A stretch of DNA of 64,000 nucleotides, from the NCBI GenBank assembly GCA_019448385.1, contig JAGTXO010000019.1, forward strand, positions 124,001 through 188,000, read 5' to 3'. Positions 41,762-53,246 of the stretch are shown here, piece after piece. Numbering within the stretch: position 1 is the first letter of the stretch; each line of letters begins with the position of its first letter. A program made the translations under genes and the position numbers. The notes beneath the pieces are model-generated. The model searched no databases. It saw nothing but the letters and a program-made list of their open reading frames with translations, and was not told where the DNA came from. Source of the stretch: Diacronema lutheri. Its lineage: Eukaryota; Haptophyta; Pavlovophyceae; Pavlovales; Pavlovaceae.

Positions 41762-43527
41762 TTTTCCCTCCCCGCCGGGCCCGCCGTTCCGCCGTCCGCC
41801 CGCCCGCGCTCGCGGCCCGCGCTGCGCGCAGCTCGTTCGGCGTGCGAGTCGCACGCGGCGCGTGCACGGGCGGACGGCTGGGCGCACTGAGCACATTCGC
41901 GACGCTCGGGTCGCGTGCCTCTGTCTTCCTCGTCTTTCTCCTCCTCGCGCCGCCCATGCTCTACGCGCGCGTCTTCTTCCCGTGTCGCCAGTGCTACGAC
42001 TTTGCCGCAACCGCCGCGCACGAAGCCGGCCACGTCCTCGGCTTCGACCACCCGGACGAGATGCGCGCGGAGAACGTGCCGCTCGACTATGGGCGCATGC
42101 CCGACGCCGGCAAACCGAGCGCGTTCCGGCCGGAGGATCGGCCGCGCTGCGCGCCACCCAGCGTCGAGCCCCCGCCGCGTCCGCCGCCCATGCCGCCGCC
42201 CTCGCCGCCTCCACACGGCACGCCGCACCCACCGCCCTCGCCAACGTCCAGCCCCGTCGCTCCCGCCGGCGTGGCGACAGTTGAGAGCGCGCGCAGACCG
42301 TCGGCATCGCCCGCCTCGACCGGCGCGCCGGTGGCGAGCGCACCGGCCGTTGCACCGCGCGCCGGCGGAGGCGCCGTGGACGCGGGCGACCGCACGGCCG
42401 AAGACGCGCCGCCGCTTCCGGACGCGGTGATGCTTTCGGTGACGCGCATGCGCGCGAACACGTGCCTTTTGCCCGACGACCTCGCCGGCCTGTACGCGCT
42501 CTACCCGCTCGCGCCGCGCACGTGCGCGCCGGCGTTGGGCAACGGCGCAGGCAAGGACATCACGTTCGAAGACGCGACGGACGGCGGCTGGCGGCCGCCC
42601 CCGCGCGCGCCCATGTGCCTTGCGTGGTGGCGCGACTCGGGATGGATGCGCGTCGTGCTCGCGATCACGCTGCCCTTCGCTCTCGGCCTCGCCGTCCTTC
42701 TCCTTGGCCTGACCCTCGCGCGCAGGCTGCAGCAGCGCCAGCTCGACGCGATCGCCGCCGGCCTCTCGCGGCTCGCCGTCGACGACGTTCGGCGGCGCGG
42801 CCGCAGGTGGTACCGCTCGTCGGCGCGCTCGAGCGTGGACTCGTCGCCCAGCCCGTCACGCTCGGCGGCGACGGCGATGGTCGCCGTTGCGAGCGGCAAC
42901 GTGCTGACGGCCGACGCGGCGACAAGCGGCGCGGAGCGCCGCGCGCGGCCCGCGCGCGACAGCGACGCGGCCGTGCGCGCGCGGCGGCACCAGCGGCCGC
43001 AGCCGCAGCCGCCAGTGGCGGGCACGCCGGCGTCACCGGCGCGCTCGTCGCCGCCACCGCTCGTTACGTCGCTCTCCGAGCTCGGCTCGTGGGTCCACGA
43101 GGTGACGCTCGCTCGCTCGCGCTCGCGGCGATCGCGCCGCGCCGCGCGCGCACACGCCGGCGATGGAGGGGCAGAGACGGGCGCGCAGCCACAGATCAAG
43201 CGGCCGCACGCGCTGCAGCCGGAAGGCACGCGCGACGCCACGCCCGGCGGCGGTGCGGCCTTCACGCCCCACGCGCTCGACGACGCGCCGTCACGCGGGA
43301 CGGCGGCGCACGCGCCGGGCGGGCGCGGCGCGCCGCGCGCAGCGCCGCTGAGTAGCGCATTCGCGCGCATGCGCACGTGGTTGGCCATCGTGCCGACTGA
43401 GAGGCGCAACGGCGGCGGCGCATGCTCTGGCGGGGCCGAAGCGCGCGGCGGCGGCCCATTGCCACCCGCGTTGGCCGACGTTGAGGTCGGCGCTGCGGCG
43501 GTCGGGCTCGCCCAGCCGCGCGAATGA
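40926..43527 (+). CDS. Membrane matrixin-type metalloprotease
   Basis: Exons 40926-41662 and 41832-43527 join in phase to 810 aa. The active-site helix HEAGHVLGFDHPDEM gives the full HExxHxxGxxHxD zinc signature of matrixins. Upstream, GGISWAIAPSNAAFCARML, SCEDLVAALDHAFGSW and DDELILGRATVTFHSHVCFF follow the N-terminal half of the catalytic domain. Unusually, two hydrophobic spans (VILTALGAGWVVGLAAVL and VFLVFLLLAPPMLYARVFF) lie between that half and the HExxH helix. A Pro-rich linker, a Met-turn candidate (AVMLSVTRMR), DDLAGLYALYP and a third span (VVLAITLPFALGLAVLLLG) follow. No signal peptide is visible, so a 5' exon may be missing; 40971 is an alternative start. Intron 1 contains poly-C. 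Confidence 0.8.
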
Positions 43528-43720
43528 CGCCGCGCGGCGCACGCCGCACCGCGGTGGGCGGGGCCGCAGCGCGCGTTGCTTGTTGTGTGCATGCGTGACG
43601 AGGGTTGCATGAGCGTGAGATTGCTGAAATGCCGCTTCTGCGGCGTCAACGTTTTTTGGAACGTCATCTCTGCGGCAGGACGTGCATTGCCGCGCTGTCA
43701 GCCTCTGCGATGACCGGGTG

Positions 43721-44051
43721 TCATTGCACCTGCCGCAGCTCGCGCAGCTCCATGACGAAATTCTCGAGCCAGTCGCGCTGCTCAACCGTCTGAGGCGAGC
43801 GGTCACCGCGCGCCGGCGCGAGCCCCGCGCCCGCGCGACTGTCGTACCCAGCCTGGACGATGCGGAGCACCTGCGCGGGCGCGAGCTCGGGGCGGAGCAG
43901 CGCGAGCAACGCGCCGCCGATCAGCCCGGCGCGGCCTCGGCCAGACCAGCAGTGGACGTAGAGCGCGGCGCGTCCGTCGGGCGCGTCCGTCGTGTCAACG
44001 TCGAGGCGAGAGACGAGGTCTGCGAGGAGGGAACGGCTGGTGGTGGGCGCG

Positions 44052-44087
<36 letters not shown>

Positions 44088-45689
44088 CTTAGAGGGGAGG
44101 GTCTGGTCAAGGTCAGTCTGGTGAGGATGCGATCACGTGCGGTCTGCCACGATGGAGCGGCTCAGGGGGGTGGGAGGGAGGGGGGGGGGGGGGGGGGTGG
44201 TTGATGGAAGGGGTGGTGAGAATGCGAATCTTTGCGAACCACGTGCAATCTGCCACGAAGAAGAGGCGCCTTGTGTGGTGCGGCGTTGCACGTGTGCGCA
44301 AAACGATCAAAGCAAAGCAACGCGCGAGCGAGAGGGCAGGTGGACACTGCGCATATCAAGCATGCGCCGCTGGTGAGAGGCGTCTGGCGCGTCAACGGCG
44401 GTCGAAGGGGCAAAGCGTGCAGCGCGCGGCTGCGCGTACGCAGCGCCGTCGGACCACGGCACCGCACAGTCGCGCATCGGGAAATGGACAAAACTAGGCA
44501 ATGGCCAAGCCACGCCCGCCCCGCCCTTCTCGCCCTCGCCGCCGACGGCGGCCACCGCGTCGCCGTCAGCGTCCGCGCCGCCGTACCCGACCCCGTCGCC
44601 GTCGCCGTCGGCGCGGCTCGCGGCGCGCATCACCGCGTCGTAGTAACGGACAAAAGGCGCGGGAAAGTGCTCGCGATCCTAAAGCGCGGAGCACGACGAG
44701 GGCGCGCGGGTAAGGCAACGTGCGGCGGCAGTGCAGCTCTGCCAGCTGCCCCTGCTAAGAGCGTGCGCTCGCGCGCGCGCGCAGCGCGGCCGCGCTGCTC
44801 TGCGCGCGGTGCGGCGCGGCGACGGCGGCGGCGGTAGCGAGCGCAGGCGGCGCACCTGCTGCGGCAAATAGCAGCGCCCGTCCGCCGGCCACGCGGCATC
44901 GTCCGTTTGCGCGGGCACCTCGTCGAGCAGCGATGCGAAACAGCGCACGCGCGCGCCGTCGCCGAGCAGCCTGGCGAGGTGCGCGCGCGATTCGTCGAGT
45001 GTCGGGCCACCGCACGACGCGCACCGCCGGTGCAGCAGGTCCGGATGCGCCGTTGGGTCCGGGTGCGGGTACCTGCGGCGGCGCGCGCGGCGCCCGACGC
45101 GCGCGGCGGCGCGGCGGCGGCGCGGCGACGGCGCGGCGACGGCGCGGCGGGCGGTCGGCGGTCGGCAGCAAGCCGTGGCGCACGGCAGGGCACTTGCGCG
45201 CTGCGGCGCAGTTGCGGTCGCGCAAGCGGCGATGGTGGACGCGAGTGCGTGCGCGCGCGCGCGGCGCATGCGCACCGTGCGCGCGCGCGGCGCGCGTGCG
45301 CACCGTCCGACCATGAGGACTCGCGGGACGAGCCAGTGGCACCACGACCGCTTCGAGCCGTCCGCTCGCGTGTATTCAGAATAGAAGCGCAACGCGCCAT
45401 CATCGTGCGGGGGGAGGCGGAGGCGGCGGGCCAGCGCGGACGCGTCAGCCGCGAGCTGCTCGAGCGAGACGCCCGGCACGTTGTCGCCGCGCCACGCCGC
45501 CGCGCGCTCGCGCTGCGCGTCCGCCTGAGCGACGGTGTACGCGCGCCGCGCGCTCGCGAGCGTGCCGCCCGCGGGCGCCCGCGAGCGGTGGCCTAGAAGG
45601 CGCGGTGGCGCGTCGGCGAGCGTGGATTGCGATGGCCGCGCTCGGCCAGCGAGCGCCGAGCGACCAACCCAGCTTATTCCTCCCGCCAT
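43721..45689 (-). CDS. Protein tyrosine phosphatase-like protein
   Basis: Exons 45689-45304, 45072-44856, 44678-44447 and 44019-43721 join in phase to 377 aa. The last exon has the Cys-x5-Arg loop (HCWSGRGRAG), then LALLRPELAPAQVLRIVQ and SPQTVEQRDWL. The preceding exon has PSFVHFPMRDCAVP, the stretch before the general-acid region in dual-specificity phosphatases. The first exon encodes FYSEYTRADGSKRSWCHW and LVPRVLMVG|RYPHPDPT. The order fits a cytosolic phosphatase of plant/algal type, but the substrate is unknown. The third intron requires a GC donor (GACG|GCGCTG). In-frame ATGs at 45776 and 45689 compete as starts. Intron 3 has two long poly-G runs. Confidence 0.7.
44049..44086. repeat. 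Poly-G tract in phosphatase intron 3
   Basis: About 37 consecutive G. A second run is at about 44178-44198 in the same intron. Confidence 0.85.
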
Positions 45690-46537
45690 TTTTTGGCGCG
45701 GCCGGCCGTCCGAGGACCGGAAACTTCGCAGCCCCGCCCAAATGGACCTGAGCGCAGGTCGACCAATCGAAAGCACGCGAGCGCGGGAAGTCGACGTGCG
45801 AGTCAGACGGGAGGCGGCCGCGGCGCGCGTCTGCGGCCGAGTCGCAGGCTCAGCGCCTGTGATTGCCCGAGCTCAGGAGGACTGCCGGTGCGACGGTTTC
45901 AGTGAGTGGTGACTGCCCAGTTTGGCCCGTTGCGGCCATTGGTTGGCTGACTCCGGCCCCGTCCCCTCCTCAGTTCTCACATCCCTGTCATCACGCTTGC
46001 CCTCGGGTTTTGACCTTCCTCGCCGATGCCGCGACGGCGACGGCCACAGGCGGCGGAACATGGCAGACTCCAACGCAACGCGCCAGCCGCAGCCGCCTCG
46101 CCTCGCCATGCGCCGGTGCGCCGCGCCGCCTCATGGCATCGAGCGTGGGCCCATAGGCGCGGCTTCGGCTCGCGCATTGCGGCGCTGCGATGGCGAGCCC
46201 GCCAGCCACTGGAACATGGGGCCGCATGCGTGCTGCGCGGCCGACGCCGCGGCCACGCGGCGCGCTGCCACTGCTGCGACTGCCCGCCCACGCCACGCGG
46301 TAGCGACCGCCGCATGGCAGCGTGGAGCCAGGCGAGCCGTGAACGCAGCCAGCGGGCGCGATGCATGCCGAGCCCGCGCGCGCGCCTCCGCCAGCGCGCG
46401 GTGCCGCCGGCGCGCCGTCCGGCGGCCATCGTGCGGCGGCCATCGTGCGGCGGCCATCGTGCGGCGGCCATCGTGCGGCGGCCATCGTGCGGCGGCCATC
46501 GTGCGGCGGCCATCGTGCGGCGGCCATCGTGTGCGCC
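45690..46537. other. Intergenic region with minisatellite
   Basis: Between the phosphatase start and the malate dehydrogenase stop. The first 100 bp are probably the phosphatase promoter. From 46421 to 46531 it is a tandem repeat. Nothing in between looks coding. Confidence 0.45.
46421..46531. repeat. 14-bp tandem repeat, about 8 copies
   Basis: The unit GGCGGCCATCGTGC is repeated exactly, ending seven bases from the malate dehydrogenase stop codon. Confidence 0.9.
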
Positions 46538-49500
46538 CTACTTGGGCAGGAGGTGCTTGATCGCGTCGCGCTCCGCGATGAGCTCCTTGCGCGTCGCCTC
46601 CATCATCTGCGCCGCGTACGGGTCGATCGAAATGCCGCCAACGCGCCGGTACTCACCCGGGTAGCACACAACGGGGACCGAATCTGGATACAGGGGTAAA
46701 GGGGGGTAAAGGGGGGTAAAGGGGGGTAAAGGGGGTGAAGGGGGCAACGGGGTGAGGGCGGCTCGCGTTGCATGCGCGGGGGTCGCGCGGATGGGCGGGC
46801 GCGCGGTTGTGCGCGAGCCGCGCTGAGCCTCGCGCGGCCTCAACCAGCGCGCCGCGGCACGCGCGCGCGCGCGCGCGCGCGCAGGCCGCGGCGGACGGCG
46901 GCGGCTGCGGCGGCGCTCGCGCGCACAGACGAGGTCCTCGCCGATGCCGTACGAGCCGTTGGAGATGACGCCCATCGACGCCCACTTGCCGCGCGAGCCA
47001 AGGGCCCAGTCGCGCACGTGGAAGACCGCCGCCTGCGCGGCGGAGGCGGCTGAAGAAGCACCGCGTGCCTTAATGATGGCGGCCCCCCGCTGTGCGACCT
47101 CGGGGATGAAGGTCGACTTGTACCTGCGCCAGTGCAAGGAGCGGCGGCGGCCGTGCGGTGGGGAGCGAGGGGCGTGCGGTGGGGAGCGAGGGGCGTGCGG
47201 TGAGGAGCGAGGGGCGTGCGGTGGGGAGCGAGGGGCGTGCGGTGAGGAGCGAGGGGCGTGCGGTGGGGAGCGAGGGGCGTGCGGTGAGGAGCGAGGGGCG
47301 TGCGGTGAGGAGCGAGGGGCGTGCGGTGAGGAGCGAGGGGCGTGCGGTGGGGAGCGAGGGGCGTGCGGTGAGGAGCGAGGGGCGTGCGGTGGGGAGCGAG
47401 GGGCGTGCGGTGAGGAGCGAGGGGCGTGCGGTGAGGAGCGAGGGGCGTGCGGTGGGGAGCGAGGGGCGTGCGGTGAGGAGCGAGGGGCGTGCGGTGAGGA
47501 GCGAGGGGCGTGCGGTGGGGAGCGAGGGGCGTGCGGTGAGGAGCGAGGGGCGTGCGGTGGGGAGCGAGGGGCGTGCGGTGAGGAGCGAGGGGCGTGCGGT
47601 GAGGAGCGAGGGGCGTGCGGTGAGGAGCGAGGGGCGTGCGGTGGGAGCGAGGGGCGTGCGGTGAGGAGCGAGGGGCGTGCGGTGAGGAGCGAGGGGCGTG
47701 CGGTGAGGAGCGAGGGGCGTGCGGTGGGAGCGAGGGGCGTGCGGTGAGGAGCGAGGGGCGTGCGGTGGGGAGCGAGGGGCGTGCGGTGAGGAGCGAGGGG
47801 CGTGCGGTGAGGAGCGAGGGGCGTGCGGTGAGGAGCGAGGGGCGTGCGGTGGGGAGCGAGGGGCGTGCGGTGAGGAGCGAGGGGCGTGCGGTGGGGAGCG
47901 AGGGGCGTGCGGTGAGGAGCGAGGGGCGTGCGGTGAGGAGCGAGGGGCGTGCGGTGGGGAGCGAGGGGCGTGCGGTGAGGAGCGAGGGGCGTGCGGTGAG
48001 GAGCGAGGGGCGTGCGGTGGGGAGCGAGGGGCGTGCGGTGAGGAGCGAGGGGCGTGCGGTGAGGAGCGAGGGGCGTGCATGCCGTGTGAGACGCGCGAGC
48101 GCGAGCGCATGAGGGTAGAAGGCAGGTGGTAAAAGGCAGGTGGTAAAAGGTCGGTACAGGCAGCGGAAGGCAGGTGGTAAAAGGTCGGTACAGGCAGCAG
48201 ACTGCAGGCAGCAGACTGCAGGCGGCAGGCGACAGGCTGCAGGCTGCCTAGGCGAGAGGGAAGGCGAGAGGGCGGTCGAGAGGGGAGGCGAGAGGGGAGG
48301 CGAGAGGGGAGGCGAGAGGGGAGGCGAGAGGGGAGGCGAGAGGGGAGGCGAGAGAGGGGGCGAGAGGGGAGGCGAGAGGGGAGGCGAGAGGGGAGGCGAG
48401 AAGGGAGGCGAGAGGGGAGGCGAGAGAGGGAAGGCGAGAGGGGGGGCGAGAGAGGGAAGGCGAGAGGGGGGGCGAGAGAGGGAAGGCGAGAGGGGGGGCG
48501 AGAGAGGGAAGGCGAGAGGGGAGGCGAGAGAGGAGGAGGCGAGCCAAGCTGCCACGCACCACTCGTCCGGAATCGCCTCCTTGGCCCACTTGCCGCCCAC
48601 CGTCGCGTGCGAAATGTCCGGGAACTGCGTGGCCGAGTGGTTGCCCCAGATCACGACGCGGTCGACCGCGTTGACCGACACGCCCGCCTTGGCCGCGAGG
48701 AGCCCCTCAGCGCGCGTCTGCGCGCCGCGCGCCGCAACCACACGCATGCCGTGCGCCGCGCGTCGCGTGGTCAGAGGCGCGGTGGGGGGGGGGGGGGGGG
48801 GGTGGGTGGGGGCAAGCGCGTCCATCGCGAGCGGCGGGCGCGGCGGGCGCGGCGGCGCGGGCGCGGCGGGCGGCGCGGCGGCGTGCCTGGTCGAGGCGCG
48901 TCATCGCTGTCCAGTTGGCACGCGGCATGTCTGGCGCGTTCATCATGCCGATCAGGCAGTTTGTATTGGCCGGGTTGCCGACGACGACGACCTGAGCGGC
49001 GAACGCGGTCGCACGGGCGGGGGCGGGGCGGGGCGCGGCGGGGGCGGGGCGGGGGCGGGGCGGGTGGGCAAAGGGGCGAAGCGCGGCGGTGAGCACCAAG
49101 CGGTGTACAGAAGAGAAACAAAATGGAAGCCGGCCAGGCCCGCCGCAGGGCGCCAAGCGCCAAGGCGCGCGCCACGCACGCGCGGCCGCACGCGCGCGCG
49201 CGCTCGCGGCGGCGGCGCGCGACGGTCGGCGCGCGGCGCGTGGCGCGCGCCTTTGCGCCCGGCGCGCCCGCGTTGAGAGCCTTGCCCTGCGCGGCGAAGA
49301 TCTCGGCGTTCTTGAGCAGCAGGTCCTTGCGCTCCATCCCGGGCCCGCGAGGGGTCGCTCCGACGAGGCAGGCGTAGTCGACGCCCTCAAAGGCGGCGCG
49401 CGCGTCGGAGAAGCCGCCCATGCCGTGCAGCAGCGGGAAGGCGCAGTCCGCGAGCTCCATCATCACGCCTGCGCGGCAAGGTAAGGTAAAAGGGTAAAAG

Positions 49501-50010
49501 GGTAAAAGGAAAAAAGTAAAGTTCGATGCACGGGAAGGTAAAGGTAAGGTTCAATAAAGGTAAAGTGAGGTAAGGCAGGCAAGGCAAGGCGGTGAGGTAA
49601 GGTGAGGGAAGGCGCGGCGCGGCCCAGCGCGACGGGGCGGGGCGGGGCGGGGGGAAACGGGAAGGCGAGTGGCGTGCACAAAGGCGGCCGCGCACACCGC
49701 CCACCACACGCACGCTGTGACGCTCGTCACGCCGGTCACGCCGGTCACGCTCGTGCCGACCGGGTGGCGGGGCAGCGGGGTGGCGGCGTGGCGGCGGAGC
49801 GCGACACGGCGATGGCGCGGCGGCGGCGACACACCCTGCACCTTGTCCATGCTCGTGGGCAGGTCGAGCAGCGAGAGCACGACCGGCTGATCCGGACCGA
49901 GCATCTCGCCGGACGCGATTTTAAAAAGGAGCGAGTAGCCGATCGCACCGGCCGCGCCCGTCACGGCGACTGTCACCTGCGCGCAACGGCCGCGTGACGC
50001 GGGCGCGGGC

Positions 50011-50052
<42 letters not shown>

Positions 50053-51573
50053 ACGCGCGCGCGGTGTCGTGCGCCGGGGGCGCGGCGCGGCGCGCGCGAC
50101 GCGGCGCGCGCAGGGCGCCGCGCGGCGGGCAGGCGCGCGGCGCGCGAGCGCGCGCGCACGGGCGGCTTCCACTTGGCGATGTCGAACTTGTGCGCGAGGC
50201 CCGAGTCGTGCTCGAGCTGCGCGATGTACTGCTGCACTTGCGCGCACTCGGGGTCGGAGAAGGAGGCCATGCGTCGCGCGGTCTCGGGGCCGTTCTGCGC
50301 GGCGGGACGGGGCGGGACGGGGCGGGCGGGGCGGGCGGGGCGGGCGGGGCGGGCGGGGCGGGCGGGGCGGGGCGGGCGGGACGGGGCGGGCGCGGCGGGC
50401 GGGGCGGGGCGGGCGGGCGGGCGGGGCGGGCGCGAAGGGGCGGGCGCGAAGGGGCGAAGCGGGGCGCGCGGGTGAACGCCGCGGGAGGTGTGGGGCAAGG
50501 CCGGGCAGCACGCGGGTATACGTGGTGGGAGAGGGGGGCGGGGGGGCAGGCACGTGCGGGCGGGAGGCGTTGGCGGGCCGGGTCCACGCACGGCCGCGCG
50601 CCTCCCGCTCGACCTCGACCTCGCCTCCGCCTCCGCCTCCGCCTCGCCTCCCAGCGCCGACGCGAGCCGCCAGGCGGGACGCAGCGACGCCCGAGTTGCG
50701 AGGCAGCAGCGCAAGCCAGCGCCACCCGGCCCCGCCCCGCGCCACCCTGCCCGGCCCCGCCCCGCGCCACCCTGCCCGGCCCCGCCCCGCGCCACCCTGC
50801 CCGGCCCCGCCCCGCGCCACCCTGCCCGGCCCCGCCCCGCGCCACCCTGCCCTGCCCCGCCCCGCGCCACCCTGCCCTGCCCCGCCCCGCGCATCCCTGC
50901 CCCGCCCCGCGCCACCCTGCCCGGCCCCGCCCCGCGCCACCCTGCCCGGCCCCGCCCCGCGCCACCCTGCCCGGCCCCGCCCCGCGCCACCCTGCCCGGC
51001 CCCGCCCCGCGCCACCCTGCCCTGCCCCGCCCCGCGCCACCCTGCCCTGCCCCGCCCCGCGCCACCCGGCCCCGCCCCGCGCCACCCGGCCCCGCCCCGC
51101 GCCACCCGGCCCCGCCCCGCGCCACCCGGCCCCGCCCCGCGCCACCCGGCCCCGCCCCGCGCCACCCGGCCCCGCCCCGCGCCACCCGGCCCCGCCCCGC
51201 GCCACCCGGCCCCGCCCCGCGCCACCCGGCCCCGCCCCGCGCCACCCGGCCCCGCCCCGCGCCACCCGGCCCCGCCCCGCGCCACCCGGCCCCGCCCCGC
51301 GCCACCCGGCCCCGCCTCGCCCGCGCGCCGCGCGCCGCTGCGGCGCGGCGTGCGCGGGCCCCGTCGGAGAGAAGATTAAAAAGGGGCGGGCTTCAGCGAT
51401 GGCTACGCGCCACCTCGCCCTGGCGTGCGCTCGTCATCGGGCCGTCGGCGCGCGCCCGCGCGTGCCGCCGCTGACGTGCCGCACCGCCGCCTTTCCCACG
51501 CGGCACCGCCGCGCCACCGCGCGCACGGAGCTCCGGCGGCCCGGCGCTCGTGGCCAAAGGCGGGAAAAAGGGG

Positions 51574-51625
<52 letters not shown>

Positions 51626-52541
51626 ATGCCCGGGAAGCGCGCTGCGCTGGCGCGGGCTGTGCGCACTGGCGCGTTCGCGGGCGGTGGCGAGGAGCCAACG
51701 CGCGCCCCGAGGTTTCGGGAGAGGAAGGTGGGTGAGTGGGAGAGTGGCCACAGTGGGTGGGTGTAGGGCGTTGGTCGCATGTGGCAACTGGCGGGGGTGG
51801 CCGCCGGCCAACGTGCGTGGCGCTCACCGGCACTTTGGAGGCGAGCAGCTTGGTGAGGTGCGCCTTGGCCGCGCTGAGCTTCTCGTCGAGCCACGCCTGC
51901 TCCGCCACCATGCACTCCGTGTACGCCGCGCGCACCTCCTTGGACGCACCGGGCGCCGGCGGCTTGGGGAAAGTCACCGCTGAGTAGCTGCGGCGCGTGT
52001 TCGGTCCGGCGAGGGCAGGCGCGGCGCGGCGCGGCAGGGCGCGCGGCGCGTGACGACGTGAGCGGTCGGCGCCTAGAGCGCGCGTGCGCTCAAGCACGCG
52101 CGCGCGGACGCGGGGACGGCCGACGACGCCACGCGGTGCGGCGCGGCGCGGCGCGGCGCGGCGCGCGCCGACGAGCGCGTGCGCGCGGCGCGCTCGCGGG
52201 CGGCGTTCGCGCGCATCGAGGCCAGCGGGCGGGTGCACGGGCACAGGCGCGCGGCGCGAGCGTACGCGGTGCGGTCCGCGCGCGCTGCAGGCCCTCGCCG
52301 CGCCGCGTGCGCCGCGCCGCCGCGCGCCGCACCTGGCGGCGGGCGTGTCCCACTCGAGCAGCTTCGCCTTCGCGTCGAGCGAGGCGCGCGCCGCGGCGGA
52401 AAGGCCGGTCAGGTCGGCGGCGATCTTACCCCTGTACGCCTCCAGCTCCTTGGGCGAGAACGACGCGAAGCGGCGGGTCGCCGTGGCGACCGCCGGCTTG
52501 GGCGCGGCCCGGCGCAGGAGCGACATCGCACTCGTCGACAT
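46538..52541 (-). CDS. MDH: Malate dehydrogenase with organelle presequence and N-terminal extension
   Basis: Nine exons (52541-52333, 51987-51828, 50294-50160, 49976-49835, 49468-49251, 48991-48887, 48717-48560, 47123-46927, 46683-46538) join in phase to 489 aa. The catalytic part is complete: [20 protein letters not shown] (NAD-binding loop), [62 protein letters not shown] (catalytic His) and [15 protein letters not shown]. This is the cytosolic-type (MDH1-like) family, oxidising malate to oxaloacetate. Ahead of it, [20 protein letters not shown] looks like a mitochondrial presequence. A helical segment of about 120 residues follows that I cannot assign. Introns 5 and 6 use GC donors. Introns 2 and 7 are mostly minisatellite. 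Confidence 0.9.
47155..48078. repeat. 21-bp minisatellite, about 44 copies, filling MDH intron 7
   Basis: Units begin GGGGCGTGCGGTG and differ mainly at one position (GTGGGGAGCGA or GTGAGGAGCGA); two units lack one base. The array accounts for most of a 1.44-kb intron. Confidence 0.95.
48264..48536. repeat. 12-bp minisatellite in MDH intron 7
   Basis: About 20 units of GAGAGGGGAGGC with variants containing AGGGAAGGCGAG. Separated from the 21-bp array by about 180 bp containing duplicated GGTAAAAGGTCGGTACAGGC. Confidence 0.85.
50720..51317. repeat. 25/20-bp minisatellite in MDH intron 2
   Basis: The left part has 25-bp units containing CCACCCTGCCCGGCCCCG. From about 51060 the units are 20 bp (GCCACCCGGCCCCGCCCCGC), explained by loss of five bases. 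Confidence 0.9.
51577..51624. repeat. Poly-G tract in MDH intron 2
   Basis: Longest uninterrupted G run in the window, about 47 bases; C in the transcript sense. Confidence 0.85.
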
Positions 52542-52770
52542 CTTGCTCTCGGGCAGGGCCGAGGTCCGGGGCCGCGGGAGCCCGGGCCACCGGACTGGCA
52601 GGACAGTCAAGGAAAAACCGAAAAAGGCGTTCGAGTTGACTTGAGACTAGAGAGATGGGCGTTGCCGCGGGGGCGCCCGCGTGACACTGGGCCCACGGAC
52701 CTCGAGACGGAACGAACGCCCGTGTGAAGGCGCTAGGCATTGACGAATGAACGCATCCACATGCAGGGGT

Positions 52771-52804
<34 letters not shown>

Positions 52805-52818
52805 TTGCCAACATACGC

Positions 52819-53206
52819 TTAAGCGGAGGCGAAGCCTTCAAAGAGCATCGACAGTGTCGCGACCGGCCCCACGTCGTCCGTGGCGAGACGGACGCTCGCG
52901 AGCGCGCCGCCGACGCACCGCACGAGCTCCGCCGCCGCGTCCGCGAACTCGGCCGGCGCGCCCGGCGCGAGCTCGGCGGCCGCGACGACGACCGCGGCGA
53001 GGGGCCCAAGCGCCAAGTGTGAGAGCGCGTGGCCCCAACCCTTCAACCGCCCGTTCAGAACAAAGAGCACCGAGACGAGCGAGAACCACACCACCGCGCT
53101 GCCTGCGAGCGACGCGCACGCGCGGGTGGGCGCACGCACGCGAACGCGCGCGCGCGGGGGGGGGGGGGGGGGGGGGGGGGGGGTTGGTTGGGGGAGGGAG
53201 GGGGAA

Positions 53207-53246
<40 letters not shown>

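Noticed and set aside
47155-48078. CRISPR-like array
   Set aside because: Units are contiguous with no unique spacers, and the setting is a eukaryotic intron.
46840-48825. Long frames (up to 661 aa) encoding repeated RTPLAPH-like or SEGRAV units
   Set aside because: They are the translation of a 21-bp minisatellite inside an MDH intron. Units divisible by three keep every frame open; there is no independent evidence of coding.
49551-51305. Gly/Arg-rich 584-aa frame resembling a collagen or RGG protein
   Set aside because: The repeat part is the 25/20-bp minisatellite in MDH intron 2. Only the MDH exons inside the frame are real coding sequence.
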